A stretch of 64,000 nt of DNA from Actinoplanes missouriensis 431 (GCF_000284295.1 NC_017093.1:7068001-7132000); one strand, 5' to 3'; shown: positions 1 to 8,071, counted from the stretch's first letter. Translations and numbers: made by a program. The notes: generated by a model not told the origin, from the sequence alone.

Positions 1-1
1 C

Positions 2-349
2 CTCGCGAAACGCATCCACCGCTGGCGGGCCGCCGTCGCGCGCCGGGACGGGGTGGTCAGCTTCACGGTGGCGCCGCCGACGCGTACCCGATCGGTGGTC
101 AGCAACCGGCTGCTGGCCGCCGCCTACGCGGGCGCGCACCTCTTCGACGTGGAGATCTTCGAACCGGCCGCCGCGAGCCGCCTGATGGCCGCGCTGATGG
201 TGCACCAGATCCGCCGTCCCCGGCCGGCCGATCCGGCCGCGTGGAAGGACGAGGCGACCGGAGCGGCACACGGCGGGCTGTGGCGTGCCGCCTACCACCC
301 GAGGACGGCCCTGCCGCTGGCCGCGGTCCGCGGGCTGCTGAGCCGGTGA
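2..349 (+). CDS. C-terminal fragment of an unidentified protein
   Basis: The open frame runs in from the left window edge (reading from base 2) and stops with TGA at 347-349. The visible 115 residues are Arg/Ala-rich with an alternating hydrophobic pattern (VVSFTVAPPTR, then AHLFDVEIFEP), but show no motif I can assign. The stop overlaps the GTG start of the MocA-like gene by 4 nt, so the two are probably translated together. Molybdenum-hydroxylase maturation genes often flank mocA-like genes, but this fragment does not resemble XdhC and I make no functional call. Confidence 0.6.
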   Translation, partial: LAKRIHRWRAAVARRDGVVSFTVAPPTRTRSVVSNRLLAAAYAGAHLFDVEIFEPAAASRLMAALMVHQIRRPRPADPAAWKDEATGAAHGGLWRAAYHPRTALPLAAVRGLLSR

Positions 350-921
350 GCGTCGCCGGACTGGTCCTGGCCGCCGGGGCGGGCCGCCGGTACGGCATGC
401 CGAAGGCCCTGGTCCGCTACGACGGGCAGCTGCTCGTGGAGCGCGCCGCGGACACGTTGTCCCGGGCCGGCATCGACCGCGTGCTGATCGTCCTCGGCGC
501 GGCGGCCGACGAGGTGCGCGCTCGCGGGCGTCTCCCGGAGACCGTCGTCAACCCGGACTGGGAGACCGGTATGGGGTCGTCCCTGCGGACCGGGCTGGCC
601 TCCCTCGCCGCGACGCCCGGCTGCACGGCCGCTGTCGTGCTGCTCGTCGACATGCCCGGGGTCAGCCCCGAGGCGGTCCGCCGGATCACCGCCCACGCGG
701 CGCCGGACGCCCTGATCATGGGTGGTTACTCCGGCCGGCGGGGGCATCCGGTGCTGCTCGGGCGCGACCACTGGTCCGGGGTGTCGGCGTCGGCCACCGG
801 CGATCGGGGGGCGCGGGACTACCTGCGTACCCATGAGGTGGTGGTGGTCGGGGTCGGAGACGTGGCCGATGACAAAGATCTTGACGAGCCGGGCAACCTT
901 TCCGCGATCCACGACCACTGA
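346..921 (+). CDS. MocA-like molybdenum cofactor nucleotidyltransferase (NTP_transf_3)
   Basis: 191-residue protein starting at the GTG that overlaps the upstream stop. The N-terminus carries the MobA/MocA nucleotide-binding signature LAAGAGRRYGMPKAL, followed by NPDWETGMGSSLRTGL, LVDMPG (metal-binding Asp in a DMP context) and a GRRGHPVLL segment, all typical of CTP:molybdopterin cytidylyltransferases that make the MCD cofactor of xanthine/CO-dehydrogenase-type enzymes. Length matches the family (about 190-200). It is a cytosolic enzyme. The exact nucleotide (CTP or GTP) cannot be read from the sequence. No hydroxylase gene is visible in the window. Confidence 0.82.
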   Translation: MSVAGLVLAAGAGRRYGMPKALVRYDGQLLVERAADTLSRAGIDRVLIVLGAAADEVRARGRLPETVVNPDWETGMGSSLRTGLASLAATPGCTAAVVLLVDMPGVSPEAVRRITAHAAPDALIMGGYSGRRGHPVLLGRDHWSGVSASATGDRGARDYLRTHEVVVVGVGDVADDKDLDEPGNLSAIHDH

Positions 922-955
922 CCCTTCGACAACACCCTCGAAGGAAGGCTGGATC

Positions 956-1744
956 GTGTTCGACAAAATGCGGAAGCGGTGGCGTGCCGGCGTGGTGGCG
1001 GTGGCCGCCCTCGGTCTGGGTCTCGGCGCTGTCGTCTACACCCAGGGCGCGTCGGCCGCGTCCTGGCCGAGCGCTACCAGCACGGTCAAGGTCACCGCGA
1101 GCAAGCCGATCTCCGGTACGGTCGACGGCGGCCTCAAGCGGTACGTCGGCAGCGGCGCCCTCGGCAGCGGCTCCCAGGACGAGGGTCAGGACCCGCTCTT
1201 CGTGCTGGCCGACGGCGCGGTCCTGAAGAACGTCATCATCGGCTCGCCGGCCGCCGACGGCATCCACTGCAAGGGCTCCTGCACGATCCAGAACGTCTGG
1301 TGGGAGAACGTCGGCGAGGACGCCGCCACGTTCAAGGGCGGCTCCGGCGCGAAGTACACGGTCACCGGCGGCGGCGCGAAGTCGGCCGACGACAAGGTGT
1401 TCCAGCACAACGGCGGCGGCACCCTGACGATCAGCAACTTCCAGGTCAGCGACTTCGGCAAGCTCTACCGCTCGTGCGGGAACTGCTCGACGCAGTACAA
1501 GCGCGCGGTCGTGGTGAAGAACGTGACGGTCACGGCGCCGGGCAAGAGCATCGTCGGCATCAACACCAACTACGGCGACACCGCCACGCTCTCCGGCATC
1601 ACCATCACCGGTGACAGCAAGAAGAAGATCTCGATCTGCGACCGCTTCACCGGCAACAAGACCGGCAAGGAGCCGACCAAGACCGGCAGCGGCCCGGACG
1701 GCACCTACTGCAAGTACACGACCGCGAACATCACCTACAAGTAG
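956..1744 (+). CDS. secreted pectate lyase, polysaccharide lyase family 3
   Basis: 262 residues. GTG at 956 is preferred because AAGGAAGG at 941-948 lies 7 nt upstream; the ATG at 968 is too far from it. An n-region with Lys/Arg, a hydrophobic stretch (VVAVAALGLGLGAVV) and an Ala-rich cleavage site (ASAAS) form a signal peptide. The mature part has the PL3 beta-helix pattern, including NVIIGSPAADGIHCKGSC and VWWENVGEDAATFKG, with paired Cys residues. PL3 enzymes cleave polygalacturonate by Ca-dependent beta-elimination outside the cell. The 3' end overlaps the end of the opposing HAD gene by 10 nt. A KDG kinase/KDPG aldolase pair lies 4 kb away and could use the end products. Confidence 0.85.
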   Translation: MFDKMRKRWRAGVVAVAALGLGLGAVVYTQGASAASWPSATSTVKVTASKPISGTVDGGLKRYVGSGALGSGSQDEGQDPLFVLADGAVLKNVIIGSPAADGIHCKGSCTIQNVWWENVGEDAATFKGGSGAKYTVTGGGAKSADDKVFQHNGGGTLTISNFQVSDFGKLYRSCGNCSTQYKRAVVVKNVTVTAPGKSIVGINTNYGDTATLSGITITGDSKKKISICDRFTGNKTGKEPTKTGSGPDGTYCKYTTANITYK

Positions 1745-2403
1745 GCATCCAGCGCGCCCAGCGTGCTGATCCGGCACATCTCCTCGACCGGTCCGCTCCC
1801 GGACCGGTCGAGGTGCACCGCCCGCAGGCCGGCCTCCCGCGCCGCCAGCACGTCGAAGGCGTGATTGTCGCCCACGCTGAGCACCGATCCGGGCTCGATC
1901 CCCCACCGCCCGCAGGCGAGCCGGAACGCCTCCGGGTCGGGCTTGGCGACCCCGAGATCGTCGGGAGTGAACACCTGTGCGATGTGGCTCAACCCGATCC
2001 GCCGCAGCTTGCCGCGCTGCTGAACGGCGCTGCCATTGGTCAGCACCGCGACCGCCAGGCCGGCCCCGGCAGCCTCGTCCACCGCAGCGACCGCGTCGGG
2101 ACAGGCCCGATAACCGGTGTCGTAGTGGGCGAGATAGCCCGCGAAGATCGCGTCCGCCTCGTCCGGGTCGTGGCGGACCCCCAGGAACTCCTCCAGCCGC
2201 CGGCGGCGCTGCTCGGCATAGCTGATCTCGCGGCGGCGCCAGGCGACCAGATGCCGTTCGGTGATCTCCTCCCAGGCACGGATCGTGGCCTCGTCGGACG
2301 CCATCCCGATCGACGGCAGCCAGGCAGCGAGCGCGGCCGCCACCGAGGCGTCGTGGTCGCCCAGCGTGCCGTCCAGGTCGAAGAGAACCCCCTTCAAGAT
2401 CAC
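1735..2403 (-). CDS. HAD-superfamily hydrolase
   Basis: 222 residues from a GTG that overlaps the stop of the upstream glxA-like gene by 4 nt. All four HAD motifs are present: LFDLDGTL (nucleophile Asp near residue 8), VLTNGS, AKPDPEAF (Lys) and VGDNHAFD. A helical cap of about 80 residues lies between motifs I and II, as in subfamily I phosphatases such as phosphoglycolate phosphatase-like and haloacid dehalogenase-like enzymes. Substrate cannot be inferred. It is the last gene of an isochorismatase-regulator-HAD operon. Confidence 0.85.
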   Translation of the reverse strand: MILKGVLFDLDGTLGDHDASVAAALAAWLPSIGMASDEATIRAWEEITERHLVAWRRREISYAEQRRRRLEEFLGVRHDPDEADAIFAGYLAHYDTGYRACPDAVAAVDEAAGAGLAVAVLTNGSAVQQRGKLRRIGLSHIAQVFTPDDLGVAKPDPEAFRLACGRWGIEPGSVLSVGDNHAFDVLAAREAGLRAVHLDRSGSGPVEEMCRISTLGALDAYL

Positions 2404-3290
2404 CCCACCAGGGTACGGGCGCGGAGCCGCCGCAGCATCCGCGCGTCCCCGAAACCGACGGCACGGGCCGCCGCCTCCACCGTGGAGCCGTGCCCGATCA
2501 GATGCTCGGCCCGCTCCAGCCGGAGCTGCTGCTGGTAGCGCAGCGGCGTCTGCCCGGTCGCCGCGGTGAAGAGGCGGGTCAGCGTCCGCTCGCTCACCCC
2601 CGCCGCGGCGGCCAGCTCGGTCAGCCGCAGCGGCTCGGTGAACCCGGCGTCGATCCGGTCCTGCACCCGGTGCACCACGTCGCTCAGGTGCGACCGGTGC
2701 CGCAGCATCGCGCTCTCCTGCTGGTCGTCGCCGTTGCGCCGGGCGTAGACCACCATCTCCCGGGCCACCTGCGCGGCCACCGCCGGGCCGTGCCGCAGCG
2801 CCACCAGGTGCAGCGCCAGGTCGATGCCGCTGGCGATGCCGGCCGAGGTGACCACCCGGTCGTCGGAGACGTAGAGGACGTCCCGCAGCACGGTGGCCGC
2901 CGGGTATTGCCGGGCCAGGCGTTCCTGCAGGTCGTGGTGGGTGGTGCAGCGCCGGCCGGCGAGCAGGCCGGCCCGGCCGAGCGCGTCGGCGCCGGAGCAG
3001 ACGCTCGCCACCGAACCGCCCGCGGCGTGGTGGGCGGCGATCCGGTCCAGCGTGGGGCGGGCGAAGTGGCCGTACCCGCTGCGCCAGCCGGGGACCACGA
3101 CCAGGTCGTCCGCCGTCAGCTCGGGCCAGGTGGTGTCCGCGTGCAGCATGACGCCCTGCCACGTTGGCACCGCGGGCTCCTCGGCCACGTACGCCATCGC
3201 GTACCCCGGCGCGGTCCCGAACACCTGGGCCGGGCCGGCCAGGTCGAGCAGATGCACCTGCGGCGTCAGGACGAACACCACCCTGCTCAC
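2400..3290 (-). CDS. GlxA-type transcriptional regulator (DJ-1/PfpI domain plus AraC HTH)
   Basis: 296 residues. Residues 1-170 form a DJ-1/PfpI-like domain with the nucleophile-elbow motif SVCSGADALGRAGLL, used in this family for ligand sensing rather than proteolysis. Residues 200-296 form the AraC-type double HTH (LAAAAGVSERTLTRLF, then VEAAARAVGFGDARMLRR). The second HTH is near the extreme C-terminus, as usual. It lies 7 nt downstream of the isochorismatase gene and overlaps the HAD gene, so it probably controls this same operon. The inducer is unknown. Confidence 0.88.
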   Translation of the reverse strand: MSRVVFVLTPQVHLLDLAGPAQVFGTAPGYAMAYVAEEPAVPTWQGVMLHADTTWPELTADDLVVVPGWRSGYGHFARPTLDRIAAHHAAGGSVASVCSGADALGRAGLLAGRRCTTHHDLQERLARQYPAATVLRDVLYVSDDRVVTSAGIASGIDLALHLVALRHGPAVAAQVAREMVVYARRNGDDQQESAMLRHRSHLSDVVHRVQDRIDAGFTEPLRLTELAAAAGVSERTLTRLFTAATGQTPLRYQQQLRLERAEHLIGHGSTVEAAARAVGFGDARMLRRLRARTLVG

Positions 3291-3297
3291 GATCCGG

Positions 3298-3882
3298 TCA
3301 CTCCCCGATGATCTCCGCGACGGTCTTCACGGTGGCGAAGCGGCCGGCCAGCGCGTACTCGGTCCGGGCCGACACCTCCGCCGCGGACAGCGTACGCGGG
3401 TCGGCCAGCAACTCCTCCACGCTTTGATCGGCGGGGGCGTCCCGGTGCGGGATCGGGTTCGTCGCCGTCGCGTCGATCGCGAACGTGACGTCGTACCCGA
3501 GGTCGGACGCGACCCGCGCGGTCGTCTCCACGCACTGCTCGGTGCGCAGCCCGCAGACCGTCACGGCGTCCACCTTCCCGGTCACCAGCCGGTGCTGGAG
3601 GTCGGTGCCGGTGAACGCGTTGTGCACGGTCTTGCGGAGAATCGGCTCGTCGGCGGCCGGCTTGAGCTCGTCCATCACGCGCACGAACCCCCCGGCCGGG
3701 TCGAACGTGTTGCCGGTGCCCGGCTCCTCGTGCAGCACCCAGATCACCGGCTCGCCGGCGGCCCGCGCGGCCTCCACGAGCCGGCCCACGTTCTCGATCA
3801 CATCGGGGTTGTCGGTCGTCGCCCAGAGCGGCCGGGCCCGGAACGACTCCTGTACGTCGATCACGATCAGCGCGTTTGTCAT
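3298..3882 (-). CDS. isochorismatase-family cysteine hydrolase
   Basis: 194 residues with the triad positions of the family: Asp in LIVIDVQESF, Lys in LRKTVHNAFTG, and Cys in TVCGLRTEQCVETTARVA with the expected cis-peptide context. Such proteins hydrolyse amides or enol ethers (nicotinamidase, ureidoacrylate hydrolase, isochorismatase). Which one this is cannot be decided. First gene of a three-gene operon with a GlxA regulator 7 nt downstream. The ATG lies just after a 70-bp spacer from the DUF6194-like gene. Confidence 0.87.
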   Translation of the reverse strand: MTNALIVIDVQESFRARPLWATTDNPDVIENVGRLVEAARAAGEPVIWVLHEEPGTGNTFDPAGGFVRVMDELKPAADEPILRKTVHNAFTGTDLQHRLVTGKVDAVTVCGLRTEQCVETTARVASDLGYDVTFAIDATATNPIPHRDAPADQSVEELLADPRTLSAAEVSARTEYALAGRFATVKTVAEIIGE

Positions 3883-3952
3883 GCCATCGATTCAACGTGC
3901 GCGGAGGCGTTCGGAAGAAGACACCATCGAGACCGGGGGCGGACCGATCCGG

Positions 3953-4444
3953 TCAGGACCGGCGGTTCTCGCGAGCCGCCGAGCGGGAGCGCGCATGCTC
4001 CAGGAGACGATCGATCTCGGACGCCGTGGCCGGGCCCGGCTCGACCACGCCGGCCCAGCCCTGCACGCCGTAGGCCGGGTGCGGGACGAGCCGGTCCGGG
4101 GCCGCGAAGTCGATCTCCGGCCGCCGCTCGGCCAGCTCCTCCGGGCCGAAACCGAACACCCGCCGGAACTCGTCGCGGCCCAGCTCCAGGTTGAGCCGGT
4201 AGGCGCCGGGCCGGTCCAGGCGGGACTGCTCGTCGAAGCCCGGCACGTCGTGCCCGACGATCGTGGCGAACGGCCGCATCCGGTCGTCGCCGGCAAAGAA
4301 GAAGCGGTCACCCCAGGTGTACTCCGGCATGCCGGAACCGGGCTCGATCCGGGTCATCGACACACCCGGCAACTCCATGATCCGTGCGGCCAGCGCGGCC
4401 GCCGCGTCAGGGGCAGTCATGTCACCATCAGCCATGACCTTCAC
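3953..4444 (-). CDS. DUF6194-like small protein
   Basis: Up to 163 residues. The start is uncertain: GTG at 4444, ATG at 4435 and ATG at 4420 are all in frame, and none has a well-placed Shine-Dalgarno sequence. The body contains MPEYTWGDRFFFAG, FATIVGHDVPGFDEQSRL and HPAYGVQGWAGVVEPG, a pattern I associate with the DUF6194 family of actinobacterial proteins, function unknown; this is recognition from memory. It has no signal peptide or membrane segment. It is divergent from the MerR-type regulator gene, which makes it a plausible target of that regulator. Confidence 0.6.
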   Translation of the reverse strand: MKVMADGDMTAPDAAAALAARIMELPGVSMTRIEPGSGMPEYTWGDRFFFAGDDRMRPFATIVGHDVPGFDEQSRLDRPGAYRLNLELGRDEFRRVFGFGPEELAERRPEIDFAAPDRLVPHPAYGVQGWAGVVEPGPATASEIDRLLEHARSRSAARENRRS

Positions 4445-4498
4445 CGTATCGTTGAATCACCCGGTTAGGGTTTGCCCGCCACTGTGCTCGGGGAGGGT

Positions 4499-5221
4499 GT
4501 GCTGAAGTCTCAAACCGCTGTGCACCGCCCGGCGGATCTGGCCCGGGCGCACGGGCTCTCCGCGCAGGCCGTGCGCAACTACGAGCGCGACGGGTTCCTC
4601 CCGCCGGCCCGGCGATCCGCTGCCGGCTACCGCCTCTACACCGACCGGCACGTGCGTGCGCTCAGCGCGTTCGTCGCGCTCTCCCGGGGGTACGGGCACC
4701 GCGTCGCCGCCGAGATCATGCGAGCCGTGAACCGGGGCGACCGATCCTCGGCGTACGCCGCAATCGACCGTGCCCACGTCCTCCTGCAACGTGACCGGGA
4801 GACCCTCGCCTCGGTGTCGGCCGCGGTCGGCGTGCTCTCGTCCGCGCCGGCGGCCCGTGCCCACCGCGGGCCGGTCACCGTCGGGGTCCTCGCGTACCGG
4901 CTCGGGGTCACCCCTGCCACGCTGCGCAAGTGGGAACGGGCCGGGATCCTCGCGCCGGCCCGGGACGGCTCGGCCCGGATCTACTCCGCCGAGGACGTCC
5001 GGGACGCCGACCTGGCCCACCTGCTACGCCGGGGCGGGTACCTGCTCGACCACATCGCCGCGGTGGTGCGGCAGGTCCGCTCGGCCGGCGGTCCGGAACC
5101 GCTCGCCGCGTCACTGGCCGGCTGGCAGGAGCGGATCGACGACCGGGCGCGGCAGATGCTGACCGGCGCCGCCCGGCTCGCGTCCTACCTCGAAACAGAC
5201 GCTGCCCCGCCCGGGGGGTAA
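4499..5221 (+). CDS. double-domain MerR-family regulator (TioE-like)
   Basis: About 240 residues with two MerR-type winged HTH units in tandem: VHRPADLARAHGLSAQAVRN-YERDGFLPPA near the N-terminus, and TVGVLAYRLGVTPATLRK-WERAGILAPA at about residues 125-160. Two complete HTH domains in one chain is the organisation of TioE-like regulators. The start is uncertain (GTG 4499 chosen; TTG 4472 also possible), because the GGGAGGG at 4491-4497 sits too close to GTG 4499, which may be read from a leaderless message. It is divergent from the DUF6194-like gene and is followed by a strong bidirectional hairpin. Confidence 0.8.
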   Translation: MLKSQTAVHRPADLARAHGLSAQAVRNYERDGFLPPARRSAAGYRLYTDRHVRALSAFVALSRGYGHRVAAEIMRAVNRGDRSSAYAAIDRAHVLLQRDRETLASVSAAVGVLSSAPAARAHRGPVTVGVLAYRLGVTPATLRKWERAGILAPARDGSARIYSAEDVRDADLAHLLRRGGYLLDHIAAVVRQVRSAGGPEPLAASLAGWQERIDDRARQMLTGAARLASYLETDAAPPGG

Positions 5222-5234
5222 CGGGCGGGGCAGC
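5201..5234. terminator. bidirectional GC-rich terminator hairpin
   Basis: A perfect 13-bp inverted repeat (5201-5213 GCTGCCCCGCCCG, 5222-5234 its complement) with an 8-nt loop. It overlaps the 3' end of the merR gene and lies 12 nt before the end of the convergent PRC-barrel gene, so it can serve both transcripts. No U-tract is present, as is common in actinobacteria. Confidence 0.75.
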
Positions 5235-5246
5235 GGTCAAGGGCGA

Positions 5247-5663
5247 TCAGCGCGGGAAATCGCGGTAGTTGCCGGTGTAGTAGTCACCGACCTGATCGCG
5301 GTACTCGGGCGTCTCGAAGGTCTCCTTGTCGTACTCCGGAGAGCTCTTGATCTGCTCCTTCGTACGGTCCACGTAGACCTTGCGCTCGTCGTGGTCGATG
5401 GTCTGCACCGTTCCGGCCGGAAGGAGCACCTTCCGCCCGAAGATCCACGGTCCGGTGTCGACCACCAGGTAAGCGCTGCCGACGTCGTAGCTGGCCCGGT
5501 CGATGGAGCCGATGTGACCATCGGTCGCCTCCACCTTGAACCCGACCAGATCCACGCCGACCCGCCCGGTCTCGTCGACGCTCTCCACGCCGGCGGGATC
5601 GGTCGTGCTGCCCGCCAGAGCCGGATCGCGCCACGTCCACGGGGTGAACGGCGTCGGTTGCAT
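5247..5663 (-). CDS. PRC-barrel domain protein, probably stress-induced
   Basis: 138 residues. The ATG at 5663 has a perfect GAGGAGG 5 nt upstream. The central part (VGVDLVGFKVEATDGHIGSI to GRKVLLPAGTVQTID, about residues 35-95) is a PRC-barrel, with a Lys/Glu/Asp/Tyr-rich tail (YVDRTKEQIKSSPEYD and two Tyr-rich segments). This is the common actinobacterial 'PRC-barrel plus charged tail' protein, soluble and of unknown biochemical role. A sigma-B-type promoter lies directly upstream, supporting a stress role. Confidence 0.8.
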   Translation of the reverse strand: MQPTPFTPWTWRDPALAGSTTDPAGVESVDETGRVGVDLVGFKVEATDGHIGSIDRASYDVGSAYLVVDTGPWIFGRKVLLPAGTVQTIDHDERKVYVDRTKEQIKSSPEYDKETFETPEYRDQVGDYYTGNYRDFPR

Positions 5664-5704
5664 CACGGCCTCCTCACATCGATGAATCTGCCGTTGTACA
5701 TCCG

Positions 5705-5730
5705 GTACCCGTGCCGTCCGCCGGCGAAAC
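5705..5730 (-). promoter_or_regulatory. sigma-B/SigF-type promoter of the PRC-barrel gene
   Basis: On the minus strand, GTTT (5730-5727), a 16-nt spacer, then GGGTAC (5710-5705). This matches the GTTT-N14-17-GGGTA(C/T) promoters recognised by general-stress sigma factors of actinobacteria. The start codon is about 42 nt beyond the -10, leaving a leader that contains the GAGGAGG ribosome site. Confidence 0.7.
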
Positions 5731-5748
5731 GCCCGGCCCGCGATCGGC

Positions 5749-6747
5749 TCAGCGGTTGATGTCGCCACCGGACAGTGCGGCCAGGTCAGCGCGATCCGGC
5801 AGGCCCTCGCAGTCACCCGGCACGGTGACCGCGAACGCCCCGGACTCGATCGCCGTGCGCAACCGGTCCGGCGCCGCCGCGCCCGCGAGCCGGTCCGCCA
5901 GATAACCCGCCACGAACGCGTCCCCGGCGCCGACCGGGTCCACCGCGGTCACCGTCAGGGCCGGCAGCGCGTGCCGTTCCCCGTCGATCGACGCGGCACA
6001 GCCCCGCGCGCCGTCCTTCACGATCACCTCGGACGGGCCGAGTCTCGCCAGGCCGTCGACCGGGTCCGCGGAGTCGGTGAAGATGGCCGCCTCGTCCGGG
6101 CCGGCGAACACCACGTCGGCGCGGCTCACCAGGTCACGCAGGACCGGCGCCGCGTCGAAGCGGGACCACAGCTTGCTCCGGTAGTTGACGTCCACCGAGA
6201 CCGTCACCCCGGCCGCCCGGGCCGTCTCCACGGCCGCGAAGACCGCCGCCCGGCAGGAGTCGCTCAGCGCCGGGGTGATGCCGGTGACGTGCAGGATCCG
6301 CGCCGACCGCACCTCGGCCTCGGGCACGTCGGCCGGGCTGAGGCGGGAGCCGGCGCTGCCCGCCCGGTGGTAGTCGGCGTGGATGAACTGGCCGGACCGC
6401 TGATAACGGATCATCAGGCCGGTGAAGGATTCGTCGGGGACGGCTATCACCCGTACCCCCGAAGAGCGCAACCGGGACGCGATGAGCGCGCCCGTCGCGT
6501 CCGGGCCGAGCCGGCCCAGCCAGGTGGCGTCGCCACCGAGACGCGCCACACCGATCGCCACGTTGCTCTCCGCCCCGGCCACGCCGAGGCTGAACGACCT
6601 GGCGTGGCCGAGCGGGCCGATCCCGTCCGCCACGAAGATCCCCATGGACTCGCCGAACGTGAGGAGCCCCGTCGTGAGTTCAGTCGTGGGCCCCGTCGTG
6701 GATTCAGTCGTGGGTCCCGTCGTGAGTCCGGTCGTGGGCGCGGTCAT
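5749..6747 (-). CDS. kdgK: PfkB-family sugar kinase, probable 2-keto-3-deoxygluconate kinase
   Basis: 332 residues. ATG at 6747 overlaps the stop of the aldolase gene (ATGA). After a Thr-rich repeat leader (residues 3-26) the PfkB fold begins: LLTFGESMGIFVADGIG, GVAGAESNVAIGVARLG (substrate glycines), and the C-terminal signature DPVGAGDAFVAGYLADRL with its catalytic Asp. Coupling to KDPG aldolase indicates phosphorylation of 2-keto-3-deoxygluconate to KDPG, the last steps of uronate or pectin breakdown. The N-terminal repeats (3 x 24 bp) are not part of the family fold and probably form a disordered tail. Confidence 0.87.
   Translation of the reverse strand: MTAPTTGLTTGPTTESTTGPTTELTTGLLTFGESMGIFVADGIGPLGHARSFSLGVAGAESNVAIGVARLGGDATWLGRLGPDATGALIASRLRSSGVRVIAVPDESFTGLMIRYQRSGQFIHADYHRAGSAGSRLSPADVPEAEVRSARILHVTGITPALSDSCRAAVFAAVETARAAGVTVSVDVNYRSKLWSRFDAAPVLRDLVSRADVVFAGPDEAAIFTDSADPVDGLARLGPSEVIVKDGARGCAASIDGERHALPALTVTAVDPVGAGDAFVAGYLADRLAGAAAPDRLRTAIESGAFAVTVPGDCEGLPDRADLAALSGGDINR
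6668..6739. repeat. 3 x 24-bp tandem repeat in the kdgK N-terminus
   Basis: Three near-identical 24-bp units (each two related 12-bp halves) encode a (TTG/TTE/TTGP)-type Thr-rich leader directly after the start codon and before the first beta strand of the kinase. The reading frame is kept. Confidence 0.9.
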
Positions 6748-7388
6748 GAGCGCGCGTACCGGACGGCGTCGACGGCGTGGCGGGCGCGGGCGGCCAGCGC
6801 GGTGAGGCTGCCGCCGCTGGCCGCGTCGCCGATCAGCGGGCCGCCGACGCCGACCGCCACCGCTCCCGCCGCCAGCCACTGCGGGATGTCGTCGAGGGCG
6901 ATGCCGCCGGTCGGCAGGACGCGCACGTCCGGGAGCGGACCACGCAGATCCTTCAGGTACGCCGGGCCCAGCCCACCGGCCGGGAACAGCTTGATCAGCG
7001 GCGCGCCGGCCCGGTGCGCCGCGTAGATCTCGGTCGGGCTGAACGTGCCCGGATAGAGCGGCACCCCGGCCGCGATCGGCACCGACACCGGCGACACCAG
7101 GAAGGCGGCGCCCGCGTCGACGGCCGCCTTGGCGTCGTCCTCGGTGAGGATCGTGCCGGCGCCGATCCGCACGGTGTCCGGCAGCTGGCGGCAGAGGCCG
7201 GCGATCGCCTCCAGGGCACCCTCCGAGGTGAGGGTGATCTCGAGAGCGGTGACGCCGGCGGCGACGAGCACGTCGGCGACCGCGGCGAACATGGTGGCGC
7301 TCGGCGCCCGCAGGATGGCGACGAGACCGGAGTCGGCGATGGCGGCGGAGACAGGATCGAGGGGAACCGAACCGTTGAGCGAAGTCAC
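6744..7388 (-). CDS. eda: 2-dehydro-3-deoxyphosphogluconate aldolase / 4-hydroxy-2-oxoglutarate aldolase
   Basis: 214 residues, class I aldolase of the KDPG/KHG family: VAILRAPSA (substrate Arg), ALEITLTSEGALEAI (Glu), RIGAGTILTEDDA, and LIKLFPAGGLGPAYLK with the Schiff-base Lys, then LPTGGI. It cleaves KDPG to pyruvate and glyceraldehyde-3-phosphate in the cytosol. It overlaps kdgK by 4 nt; together they convert KDG from pectin/alginate-type sugars into central metabolites. The secreted PL3 pectate lyase 4 kb upstream may feed it (inference). Confidence 0.92.
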   Translation of the reverse strand: MTSLNGSVPLDPVSAAIADSGLVAILRAPSATMFAAVADVLVAAGVTALEITLTSEGALEAIAGLCRQLPDTVRIGAGTILTEDDAKAAVDAGAAFLVSPVSVPIAAGVPLYPGTFSPTEIYAAHRAGAPLIKLFPAGGLGPAYLKDLRGPLPDVRVLPTGGIALDDIPQWLAAGAVAVGVGGPLIGDAASGGSLTALAARARHAVDAVRYARS

Positions 7389-7434
7389 ACGCCGATCCTG
7401 CCCGATGCCCCCGTGGGGGCAAAAGCCGCTCCAC

Positions 7435-7479
7435 CAGCTCCGATCAGATCAGCTCCGATCAGATCAGCTCCGGTCCGGC
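7435..7479. repeat. 3 x 15-bp tandem array spanning a stop codon
   Basis: Plus-strand unit CAGCTCCGATCAGAT, three copies, the last diverged. The stop codon of the small membrane protein gene (minus strand, 7464-7466) lies inside the array, so the same TGA is repeated in frame downstream. Confidence 0.9.
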
Positions 7480-8024
7480 TCCGGGGTGCTGACCGCTTTG
7501 CGGCGGGAGCCGTTCAGCGCCGCCGGGTCGGCCGCGGCCGGCGGCCGGTCGGTGATCTCCAGCTCCTCGCGCACCGCCGCCTCGAACTGCTGCAGCACGA
7601 GCGGCACCTGGGCGAGCAGCTCACGGAAGTGGGTGCGGGGCTCGACGCCGACCACGCCGGCCGGGTTCATCTCGCTGTGCAGCCGCTCCAGCTGGAGGTG
7701 CGCGGCGAGGGCGGCCGAGCGGACCGGGCCGGAGGCCAGCAGCCGGACCGGCATCAGCGCGGGGCCGATCTCGTCGAGATAGTTCAGGACGGTCGGCGGT
7801 TTCGCACCGGCGTCGTACGCCGCGCGCAGCCGGTAGGTGGCCCGGTCGAACGCGGTCAGCAGCTGGACATAGGCGGCTCTGCGCTCGTCGTACCACCGGC
7901 GGGAGCGGCGGCGCCGGTGACGCAACGTGTTGGTGCGGGCGGCGGCGAGGTGCGTGGCCGCAGCCCCGGCGAGGGCGCAGACGACGGCAACGAGGGGAAG
8001 GCCCCACCACGGGATCTGAGACAC
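7464..8024 (-). CDS. small membrane-anchored protein, unknown function
   Basis: 186 residues with one N-terminal transmembrane segment (WWGLPLVAVVCALAGAAATHL, about residues 6-26) followed at once by a very basic stretch (RHRRRRSRRWYDERR), so the C-terminal about 150 residues should be cytoplasmic. These are helical (RAAYVQLLTAFDRATYRLRAAY, LLAQVPLVLQQFEAAVREELEI), a pattern of many actinobacterial coiled membrane proteins. I recognise no named family. It is 47 bp upstream of nothing on its own strand except the region beyond the AfsR-like gene's stop; promoter not identified. Confidence 0.7.
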   Translation of the reverse strand: MSQIPWWGLPLVAVVCALAGAAATHLAAARTNTLRHRRRRSRRWYDERRAAYVQLLTAFDRATYRLRAAYDAGAKPPTVLNYLDEIGPALMPVRLLASGPVRSAALAAHLQLERLHSEMNPAGVVGVEPRTHFRELLAQVPLVLQQFEAAVREELEITDRPPAAADPAALNGSRRKAVSTPEPDRS

Positions 8025-8071
8025 GCGCTAACGGTATCGACCCGGTGCCCGGCCCGCTGTCAACCACACCC

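Noticed and set aside
716..2464. Very long minus-strand frame overlapping the pectate lyase
   Set aside because: High GC keeps opposite frames open; the plus-strand frame has a signal peptide and PL3 motifs, and the minus-strand translation has no family pattern.
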